This document shows, one piece after another, positions 1 through 4,668 of a stretch of 7,919 nucleotides of DNA (positions are counted from its first letter, which is position 1; each line of letters opens with the position of its first letter). The notes beneath the pieces are model-generated. The model made no database searches, was not told the DNA's origin, and saw nothing but the letters and a program-made list of their open reading frames with translations. The translations under genes were made by a program, and so were the position numbers. The stretch is from Saprospiraceae bacterium (GTDB taxonomy: Bacteria; Bacteroidota; Bacteroidia; Chitinophagales; Saprospiraceae), in contig JALHPW010000217.1 in the NCBI GenBank assembly GCA_022842255.1, forward strand, positions 1 through 7,919, written 5' to 3'.

Positions 1-1
1 T

Positions 2-370
2 ACCTACAACCGCCGCGTCATAGCGGGCAGCGGGGCCCCTAAAACGGGTTGCGATTGCGCGCCCGATGTCAATTTGTTTTACCGCTGGTTGTACATTTCC
101 CTGGCGGTAGCGGGCGCTACTTGGCTTTCCATTTCCCTCTGGACCAGCGGGGAAATGCCCGGCAAGGTGTTCATTTTGAGCCAATGGGCCTTTTTCGGGG
201 CCATTGCGCTGGTGCCCAAACGGCTTGACTTTGTGGGACACTGGGCTACTGTATGGCTGGCGACTTCCATTGTGGCAAGTTTGATTCCCGGGCCGGTTTG
301 GTTGAAGGCTGTTGTGGGACTTATTTTGGCGGTTTATATGTGGTGGCGGCGTTGGGATAAGGTGGCTTGA
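2..370 (+). CDS. C-terminal part of an unrecognised multi-spanning membrane protein (5' end outside window)
   Basis: The frame is open from the left edge and ends at TGA 368-370, giving 122 visible residues. No ATG occurs in this frame after the edge, and the only internal candidate is a TTG at 74 in the middle of a conserved-looking stretch, so the real start probably lies outside the window. The visible part begins with a short soluble segment containing GCDCAPD (residues 16-22, with Cys17 and Cys19), then about four hydrophobic helices at roughly residues 26-46, 52-72, 78-97 and 99-117. It ends in a positively charged WWRRWDKVA tail. The closely spaced cysteines could bind a metal or form a disulfide, but this is inference. 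I do not recognise the family. Coding content is likely because the frame is open throughout and the hydrophobicity pattern is regular. The next intact gene starts 294 bp downstream, so it is probably the last gene of its unit. Confidence 0.6.
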   Translation, partial: TYNRRVIAGSGAPKTGCDCAPDVNLFYRWLYISLAVAGATWLSISLWTSGEMPGKVFILSQWAFFGAIALVPKRLDFVGHWATVWLATSIVASLIPGPVWLKAVVGLILAVYMWWRRWDKVA

Positions 371-374
371 GGGG

Positions 375-518
375 AGGCGGCAATTTAGACTTTACAACAA
401 CCCCCTTTCCCAAAATCAGCATTTTTCCATAGCCGCCCCAGATTCTCCCGGCATCTATTTTGTCGAACTGCGTTCGGGCGTTCAGTCTGTTTGGTTGAAA
501 TTTGTGGTGCAGGAGTAG
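375..518 (+). pseudogene. Orphan remnant of a T9SS type A C-terminal sorting domain
   Basis: This frame starts immediately after the upstream stop and ends at TAG 516-518. It reads FRLYNN...FSIAAPDSPGIYFVELRSG followed by VQSVWLKFVVQE. That matches the end of Por/type A sorting domains, in which a beta strand, the PAGIYFVE-like motif, a short turn and a final KxVVQ strand sit at the extreme C terminus of proteins exported by the type IX system. A complete domain is about 70-80 residues and follows a large cargo protein. Here only about 45 residues remain, and the upstream DNA is the end of an unrelated membrane gene in another frame. The nearest in-frame ATG (312) lies inside that gene. I therefore read it as the tail of a deleted or displaced cargo gene. 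It could instead be a chance resemblance, but the match at the GIYFVELRSG core argues against that. Confidence 0.55.
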
Positions 519-541
519 GTTTACAAAAATCCTTTTCGTCC

Positions 542-576
542 TTTGCGATACCAATAGCCAACGCAGAGTGGTTTTG
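542..576 (+). promoter_or_regulatory. Weak candidate promoter upstream of the anion transporter gene
   Basis: CTTTG at 541-545 and TGGTTTTG at 569-576 are separated by 23 bp and resemble the Bacteroidota -33 TTTG and -7 TAnnTTTG elements, with one mismatch in the -7 box. Transcription would start near 583, giving a leader of about 80 nt before the ATG at 665. The leader (577-664) is AT-rich and contains several ATCA/ATCAAA repeats, but no Shine-Dalgarno sequence and no stable hairpin that I can see. The call rests on pattern matching only. Confidence 0.22.
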
Positions 577-664
577 AACACTGCTTGCATGCAATCAATT
601 AAAAATCAGGTTTTGCATCAATCAAATCATCAAAATCGCTTTAATCACGGTATAAACACATCGC

Positions 665-2161
665 ATGGACTTAAGACGAGTTGCCCTTTTTGCCGGACCG
701 CTGCTTTTTGCGCTGGTCGCCTTTGCCCCCACGCCCGCAGGAATGCCTTGGGCCGCGCAAATAACCGCCGCCATTACCCTTTGGATTGCCGTTTGGTGGA
801 TTACCGAGCCGATTGAAATGGCGGCTACCTCGCTGCTGCCGCTTGTTTTGCTGCCCCTGGCGGGGGTAGCCCCGCTCAAAACCGTGGCTGCCGAATACGG
901 CAACGAGATTATTTTCCTCTTCATGGCGGGCTTTTTCATGGGTAAATCCATCGAACGTTGGCACCTGCACCGCCGCATCGCCTTGCGTATGGTGTTGTGG
1001 CTGGGTACCGACCCTTCCCGCACGGTACTGGGTTTTATGGCGGCTTCGGCGTTTATTTCCATGTGGATATCCAATACCGCTACTGCGGTGATGATGACCC
1101 CGGTGGCCATTGCGGTGGCCGCGCACAGCGAAGGCATGGAAGGACATAAAAATTACGCCAAGGCGCTGCTGCTCGGGGTGGGGTATGCTTGCTCCATCGG
1201 CGGACTAGCCACCATTATTGGTACGCCCACCAACGCGATATTTCTCTCCTTCGCTCAACAAAAAATGGGCGAAACGGTGTCTTTTGGCAAGTGGCTGTTG
1301 TTTGGCTTCCCCTTTGCGCTGACTTTGTTATTGGTATGCTGGCAATTGTTGATTCGTTTGTTCCCGATTGGCAAAAATGATTCCAAGGGCATCGACAGTC
1401 AAGCGCACTTGAGAGAAGAACTGGCGTCGTTGGGAGCCATTTCTTTGCCCGAGCGACGCATCCTTTGGGTGTTTGGTGCTGTCATTGCAGCATGGGTAAG
1501 CGGTTCACTCCTTTGGTATGGTCCGCTGAACCAATGGATTCACGTACACATGGCAGGATTGCCTTTGCCCGAGAACCTGGAAAAAGTGCCCGCCTATTGT
1601 TCTGATACCGTTTTGGCCATCATTGGGGCGGTGTTATTCTTTACAATTCCTGCGGGAAGCGCGAAGGAAAAAACCACCCTGCTCGATTGGCCCACGGCGG
1701 CCAAAATCCCTTGGGGGATTATTATTTTGTTTGGCGGTGGCTTGGCTTTGGCCAAAGGATTTGATTTGAGCGGTTTGGCGGTCTGGTTTGGCGAACAAAT
1801 GAAAGGAATGGGCTTTTTGCCCCATGCGCTCATTCTCTTGGTCGTACTGAGTGCTGTGGTGTTGCTCAGTGAGGTCGCGTCGAATATCGCCACGGCCTCC
1901 ATGATGATGCCGGTGTTGGCAGCTTTGGCCGGGAGCATTGGCTCCCATCCGTTTGGTTTGTTGCTGAGCGCAACCCTGGCGGCGTCCTTCGGTTTTGGGC
2001 TTCCGATTGCCACAGCACCCAACAGTATTGTGTTCGCTTCGGGCCACATGAGCACCCGGGATATGGCCCGTGCGGGCTTTGTGTTAGACGGTTTGGCGGT
2101 GCTGCTTTTGCTGGCTTTTGTTTATGTTTTGCTGCCCATCGTTTGGGGTGTCAGGGTATAA
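665..2161 (+). CDS. SLC13/DASS family sodium:anion symporter (dicarboxylate, citrate or sulfate type)
   Basis: This 498-residue inner-membrane protein probably couples Na+ entry to uptake of a di- or tricarboxylate or a similar anion. Hydrophobic segments cover almost the whole length, in the usual two inverted halves. The first half has the SNTATA motif (Ser136-Asn137-Thr138) and the loop GTPTNAI (186-192). The second half has SNIAT (406-410) and TAPNSIVF (450-457). These paired SNT and PxN loops line the Na+ and substrate sites in characterised relatives such as VcINDY. The second SNT is SNI here, so its Thr is replaced. The central hydrophilic stretch (about 235-265) fits the cytoplasmic loop between the halves. 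Length is normal for the family. The ATG at 665 is preferred because hydrophobic helix 1 begins a few residues later; it has no Shine-Dalgarno sequence, as is common in this phylum. It appears to be a single-gene unit. The substrate cannot be told from sequence alone. Confidence 0.9.
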   Translation: MDLRRVALFAGPLLFALVAFAPTPAGMPWAAQITAAITLWIAVWWITEPIEMAATSLLPLVLLPLAGVAPLKTVAAEYGNEIIFLFMAGFFMGKSIERWHLHRRIALRMVLWLGTDPSRTVLGFMAASAFISMWISNTATAVMMTPVAIAVAAHSEGMEGHKNYAKALLLGVGYACSIGGLATIIGTPTNAIFLSFAQQKMGETVSFGKWLLFGFPFALTLLLVCWQLLIRLFPIGKNDSKGIDSQAHLREELASLGAISLPERRILWVFGAVIAAWVSGSLLWYGPLNQWIHVHMAGLPLPENLEKVPAYCSDTVLAIIGAVLFFTIPAGSAKEKTTLLDWPTAAKIPWGIIILFGGGLALAKGFDLSGLAVWFGEQMKGMGFLPHALILLVVLSAVVLLSEVASNIATASMMMPVLAALAGSIGSHPFGLLLSATLAASFGFGLPIATAPNSIVFASGHMSTRDMARAGFVLDGLAVLLLLAFVYVLLPIVWGVRV

Positions 2162-2170
2162 TTTGTTCAA
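2162..2170 (+). promoter_or_regulatory. First copy of the TTTGTTCAA site
   Basis: The 9-mer TTTGTTCAA begins directly after the transporter stop codon. The same 9-mer recurs at 2244-2252 and, inverted, at 2259-2267, so three copies lie within 106 bp and bracket the candidate sigma-gene promoter at 2201-2233. This spacing suggests a protein-binding site rather than coding constraint, but that is inference. Confidence 0.35.
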
Positions 2171-2200
2171 AGCTGATTTTGGCCTCCAGATGAATGCTTT

Positions 2201-2233
2201 TTTGGCCTTAATAGCATACAATCTTTAGTTTTG
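2201..2233 (+). promoter_or_regulatory. Candidate promoter of the ECF sigma factor gene
   Basis: TTTG at 2201-2204, a 21-bp spacer, and TAGTTTTG at 2226-2233 match both elements of the Bacteroidota housekeeping promoter (-33 TTTG, -7 TAnnTTTG) without mismatch. Transcription would start near 2240, leaving a leader of about 210 nt before the ATG at 2452. The -33 element lies in a 9-bp direct repeat, TTTTGGCCT at 2177-2185 and 2200-2208. The palindrome at 2244-2267 would sit immediately downstream of the start site, a classic repressor position. AT-rich DNA nearer the gene could hide a second promoter. Confidence 0.4.
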
Positions 2234-2243
2234 ACGGAAATTG

Positions 2244-2267
2244 TTTGTTCAATTTTTTTTGAACAAA
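2244..2267. repeat. Perfect 9-bp inverted repeat with T6 centre (operator-like)
   Basis: TTTGTTCAA (2244-2252) and TTGAACAAA (2259-2267) are perfect reverse complements separated by six T residues. The stem is AT-rich and is followed by A residues on the plus strand, so it is a poor rho-independent terminator in either direction. Its place just downstream of the predicted start of the sigma-gene transcript, plus a third copy of the half-site at 2162-2170, favours a dimeric regulator site. It could alternatively mark the 3' end of the transporter mRNA, about 83 bp after that gene's stop. Confidence 0.5.
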
Positions 2268-2297
2268 AATAGCCAATGCAGATTTTGTAAAAATTAC

Positions 2298-2320
2298 ATA
2301 ATTGATTGATATTCAATTAT
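2298..2320. repeat. 8-bp inverted repeat in the sigma-gene leader
   Basis: ATAATTGA (2298-2305) and TCAATTAT (2313-2320) are perfect reverse complements around the 7-nt centre TTGATAT. The centre contributes to a nested smaller dyad, ATTGA-TAT-TCAAT (2305-2317). It lies 130-155 bp before the sigma ATG in DNA that is very AT-rich. It may be an operator or an RNA hairpin in the leader. In DNA of this composition, chance dyads are not rare. Confidence 0.3.
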
Positions 2321-2440
2321 TTGTGTGAATAATAAGATTTACAACATCTTTTTTTTATAAAATTAACGCTTTTTGTGGAAGCAAGATTTGGTTTTTGTTG
2401 AACATGCTTTTACCTTTGAGGCATCATAATTCAAACCAAC

Positions 2441-2445
2441 AGGAG
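2441..2445 (+). promoter_or_regulatory. Shine-Dalgarno sequence deciding the sigma-factor start
   Basis: AGGAG lies 6 nt upstream of ATG 2452, a standard spacing. This is the only strong Shine-Dalgarno sequence I see in the window. It supports 2452 over the upstream in-frame TTG (2395) and ATG (2404) codons. Confidence 0.6.
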
Positions 2446-2451
2446 ATTGCC

Positions 2452-2970
2452 ATGACAAGCATAGAATTCAATACCAAACTGAGCACTCTGACGAGCATGT
2501 TGCACTCCTTCGCCTACAATTTGACGAAGAACGTGGAGGATGCCAAAGATCTGTATCAGGAAACAACTTATCGCGCGCTCTTCAACCGTGATAAGTTCCA
2601 GCCTGACACCAATTTTAAGGCCTGGATGTTCACGATCATGAAGAACATCTTCATCAACAACTACCGTAAAAAGGTGAAAGCCAATACGGTGTTGGACAAT
2701 ACCGAAAACCAATATTACCTCAACTCATTCAGTCACTCAGCAGCCAATGCGGCAGAAGGCGGCATCCTGCTCAAAGAACTGAACACGATGGTATCGGCAC
2801 TCGACGACAGCATCCGCATTCCTTTCACGATGCACTTCGAAGGGTACAAATACCAAGAAATCGCCGACGATTTGAACTTGCCACTGGGCACCGTAAAAAG
2901 TCGGATTTTCTTTGCCCGTAAAGAGTTGAAGGAAAAAATCATGTCGAACTACGGCTTCAACCCCAACTAG
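2452..2970 (+). CDS. ECF-type RNA polymerase sigma factor (sigma-70 family)
   Basis: This 172-residue protein would direct RNA polymerase to a specific promoter set. Region sigma-2 spans about residues 8-75, with DAKDLYQETTYRAL (30-43) in the core-binding and -10 recognition helices and FKAWMFTIMKNIFINNYRK (55-73), the hallmark of Bacteroidota ECF factors. Region sigma-4 spans about 108-165, with the helix-turn-helix core YQEIADDLNLPLGTVKSRIF (134-153). The linker at 78-104 is poorly conserved. Length is typical for ECF factors. The start MTSIEFNTKL resembles the N terminus usual for this subgroup and is preceded by AGGAG, so I place it at 2452. No anti-sigma gene with a transmembrane segment is adjacent: the upstream gene is a transporter and the downstream gene is convergent. 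Control may therefore lie at transcription, through the palindrome-rich leader. A terminator follows closely, so the gene is probably monocistronic. Its targets are unknown. Confidence 0.93.
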   Translation: MTSIEFNTKLSTLTSMLHSFAYNLTKNVEDAKDLYQETTYRALFNRDKFQPDTNFKAWMFTIMKNIFINNYRKKVKANTVLDNTENQYYLNSFSHSAANAAEGGILLKELNTMVSALDDSIRIPFTMHFEGYKYQEIADDLNLPLGTVKSRIFFARKELKEKIMSNYGFNPN

Positions 2971-3002
2971 GGTTCAATCGTAAAAACCGTACTCGACCAA
3001 CT

Positions 3003-3032
3003 AAGAGCCGCTCCACAAGGGCGGCTTTTTTT
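3003..3032 (+). terminator. Rho-independent terminator of the sigma factor gene
   Basis: AGCCGC (3006-3011) pairs with GCGGCT (3021-3026) around a 9-nt loop, followed by an unbroken T tract at 3026-3032. The A residues at 3003-3004 can extend the stem against the T tract. It begins 33 bp after the sigma stop codon. The stem, loop and T tract are all textbook for the plus strand. Confidence 0.88.
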
Positions 3033-3036
3033 GTAC

Positions 3037-3164
3037 ACCGGAACGCCGTTCCGGTACCCAAGTACGCCGGAACTCCGTTCCGGTGCCGTAAATACCTCGG
3101 AACTCCGTTTCGGCAAAGGCCCCGGAACGGAGTTCCGAGGTACATGCCGGAACAGCGTTCCGGC
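3037..3164. repeat. Array of five palindromic units, CCGGAAC-NNN-GTTCCGG
   Basis: Five related dyads sit between two convergent genes. Unit 1 is 3037-3055 (8-bp arms, centre GCC). Unit 2 is 3067-3083 (7-bp arms, centre TCC). Unit 3 is 3098-3112 (centre TCC, one G:T mismatch). Unit 4 is 3124-3137 plus flanks (centre GGA, so opposite orientation). Unit 5 is 3146-3164 (8-bp arms, centre AGC). Their centres lie at about 3046, 3075, 3105, 3130 and 3155, a spacing of 29, 30, 25 and 25 bp. The GTAC or GTA trinucleotides between several units look like shared linker sequence. The array starts right after the sigma terminator and ends 8 bp before the stop of the minus-strand gene. It resembles REP/BIME-type intergenic repeats. 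Possible roles are mRNA 3'-end protection, termination for the minus-strand gene, or a mobile repeat. None is shown by the sequence. Confidence 0.85.
3093..3142. repeat. 21-bp inverted repeat formed by units 3 and 4 of the palindrome array
   Basis: Positions 3093-3113 and 3122-3142 are reverse complements at 20 of 21 positions, with an 8-nt loop, CAAAGGCC. The one mismatch (T3110 against G3125) would be a G:U pair in RNA, so the whole arm can pair. Arms begin TACCTCGGAAC and end GTTCCGAGGTA. Each arm is itself a short palindrome, so two alternative folds exist: one long hairpin or two small ones. Confidence 0.85.
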
Positions 3165-3171
3165 CTACACC

Positions 3172-4500
3172 CTAATCCTTAGTCATATCCAAACCCTTCA
3201 ACATCAACAAATAAGACTTGGCAAACAAGGTCATGGACGCAAAATCCAGTTGGTTGAGCTCCGGTCGGAGGCGGGTGTACAAGGCCCGGTTTTGATCCAC
3301 GATTTGTTTGATGCCTTTCCATATCTCCGACTTTTGCAGGCGTCCTTGCGCGTCGGTATACGGGATATGGAACCCAAGTTCGCGGAAAAAGGCCGCCTCG
3401 GTGATTTCGAAAAACAAATGCAGGAACGCCCGGTCTGGCTTTGGCGGCGCCTGGTGAAACAACGTGAATCCAGCGATATATTGTGGCACCGCAAAGGCCA
3501 ATGCATCATGGCCTTGTTGCAGGGGCCATTCCATGTTGGCCAATTCCCCTTCGATAAAACTCGCAAAGGTGCCATGCGGCACAGCTGGGTTGGTGCCAAA
3601 GGTGCTTCGCGTGCGGTACATTTCCTTGAACAGTTCTTCCTTCGGGCGGTCGAGCAAAATCTGGAATTCCCGCCGCATCTGTTGCACCTTTACCTGTGGG
3701 GTAAGGTTGTTTTTGGTGAAATAAGCGGCATACACTTTTTCCAGCAAATCCATCATAAACCCTTCAGGCTTAACCAGATAGTCGAGCCGGAAGGCCAGGG
3801 CCAACAGTAGGTAGGCATAGGTACCGGGGTAGGTGTTCGGGTCTGGCTTCCCCTTGTCGATTTCGGCAAAAACGGCCTCGATGGACCGATGGATATAAGC
3901 ATACTTGACTTCCTTTTCGGCCTCGGAAATATGGCCATGGTCGCGTTCCTCTGCGGGCCGCAGCACCGAGAACTCGCTAATCAGCAGATCGTCCTGTTTG
4001 TCGGCATGGATGGCCAGTTCGCGCAGGGCGTGCAGAATCTTGAGCGGCGAGCCGTCCACCGTGCGGGTATCAAATACAATGCTGAGGTTATTGTCGTGGT
4101 CGAGCGCGAAACGGCTGAATTTCAGGTTGAAATTGGCCTCCATGAGTCGGCGCATAAAACCGACATTAAGATCGTCGGCGCGGGCCACCTTGCTTTCGGC
4201 CTTTACTTTTTCGGCATTGGCGAAGCCCTTGATGCGCTGGGAACCTTGCCAAAGTTCGAACTGGATTTCGGTCTCGTTTTCCTGCCAACTGATATTGGGT
4301 TCCTTGGCATCCTCGTCTTTCAGGAACGTCAAAAAATCGCGATAGGCGGCCAGGTGCTCCCCTTGCTCAAAGGCTTCGAGGGAGCGGTCGAAGGCCTGCT
4401 GTTGGGCATCCGATTTATAGGCATCAGAATAACGTCCAAACGGGATGTCGGGCTGTGCTGGTTTGTTTTGAATTCCAAAAAGACGGCTGAGAAAATCCAT
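3172..4500 (-). CDS. Conserved-looking cytoplasmic protein of unknown function, possible YbjN/CesT-like domain
   Basis: This 442-residue protein is one I do not recognise with confidence. There is no signal peptide and no clear membrane helix. The N terminus, MDFLSRLFGIQNKP, is a short amphipathic segment followed by a linker. Residues about 35-62 form a helical pair (FEQGEHLAAYRDFLTFL) reminiscent of a TPR-like hairpin. Residues about 110-178 read NVGFMRRLMEANFNLKFSRF, then hydrophobic strands and a helix ending at ADKQDDLLISEF. That succession of a helix, three strands and a helix resembles YbjN or type III secretion chaperone-like folds (weak, by pattern only). The C-terminal half (about 200-435) is mainly helical, with no catalytic motif visible. 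Stop CTA is at 3172-3174. ATG 4500 is chosen because an exact -7 box lies just upstream and no in-frame earlier Met is plausible. It converges on the sigma gene and diverges from the GSCFA gene, so it is probably transcribed alone. Confidence 0.8.
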   Translation of the reverse strand: MDFLSRLFGIQNKPAQPDIPFGRYSDAYKSDAQQQAFDRSLEAFEQGEHLAAYRDFLTFLKDEDAKEPNISWQENETEIQFELWQGSQRIKGFANAEKVKAESKVARADDLNVGFMRRLMEANFNLKFSRFALDHDNNLSIVFDTRTVDGSPLKILHALRELAIHADKQDDLLISEFSVLRPAEERDHGHISEAEKEVKYAYIHRSIEAVFAEIDKGKPDPNTYPGTYAYLLLALAFRLDYLVKPEGFMMDLLEKVYAAYFTKNNLTPQVKVQQMRREFQILLDRPKEELFKEMYRTRSTFGTNPAVPHGTFASFIEGELANMEWPLQQGHDALAFAVPQYIAGFTLFHQAPPKPDRAFLHLFFEITEAAFFRELGFHIPYTDAQGRLQKSEIWKGIKQIVDQNRALYTRLRPELNQLDFASMTLFAKSYLLMLKGLDMTKD

Positions 4501-4520
4501 AGGTTGCGGGAGCGGGTCGG

Positions 4521-4528
4521 CAAAAGTA
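4521..4528 (-). promoter_or_regulatory. -7 promoter element for the 442-residue protein gene
   Basis: Read on the minus strand, TACTTTTG matches the Bacteroidota -7 box TAnnTTTG exactly. Its downstream end is 20 nt from the ATG at 4500, which predicts a leader of only about 14 nt. No good -33 TTG is found at 17-23 bp upstream, so the element is incomplete. Confidence 0.42.
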
Positions 4529-4634
4529 GAAAGTTTGGGGATAACCCGTCGACCTAAAAGTCTACAATTATGGGCAAGTCAGATTTCGAAAACATCTTAA
4601 ATTAAAATAAAAAATCAAATCATTCGCACCAAAC

Positions 4635-4662
4635 TTGACCATCACATGATGCTGTATTTTTG
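4635..4662 (+). promoter_or_regulatory. Promoter of the GSCFA gene, predicting a leaderless mRNA
   Basis: TTG (4635-4637), a 17-bp spacer, and TATTTTTG (4655-4662) fit the -33/-7 pattern, with an exact -7 box. The ATG at 4669 begins only 7 nt after the last base of the -7 box, where transcription itself would start. A 5-bp dyad, CATCA-CA-TGATG (4640-4651), lies in the spacer and could be an operator. The 4501-4668 gap thus holds back-to-back promoters for divergent genes. Confidence 0.5.
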
Positions 4663-4668
4663 CCCTTC

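Noticed and set aside
622..1137. 171-codon minus-strand open frame
   Set aside because: It is antisense to the symporter, whose family motifs are clear. The composition is low-complexity and resembles no protein.
2244..2267. Rho-independent terminator for the symporter gene
   Set aside because: The stem has almost no G:C pairs, and A residues rather than T follow it on the plus strand, so it is listed as an operator-like repeat instead.
2395..2451. Upstream start (TTG 2395 or ATG 2404) for the sigma factor
   Set aside because: ATG 2452 has AGGAG at proper spacing and gives the N terminus usual for this subgroup.
3037..3164. CRISPR array
   Set aside because: Units are 15-19 bp palindromes in both orientations with only about 6-15 bp between them. 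Spacers are not of uniform length and there are no cas genes.
3031..3810. 259-codon plus-strand open frame
   Set aside because: It begins inside the terminator and palindrome array and then runs antisense to the well-supported minus-strand gene. Its first part is just the translated repeat.
3889..4557. 222-codon plus-strand open frame
   Set aside because: It lies antisense to the N-terminal half of the 442-residue gene. It is a by-product of that gene's codon use, with no start context.
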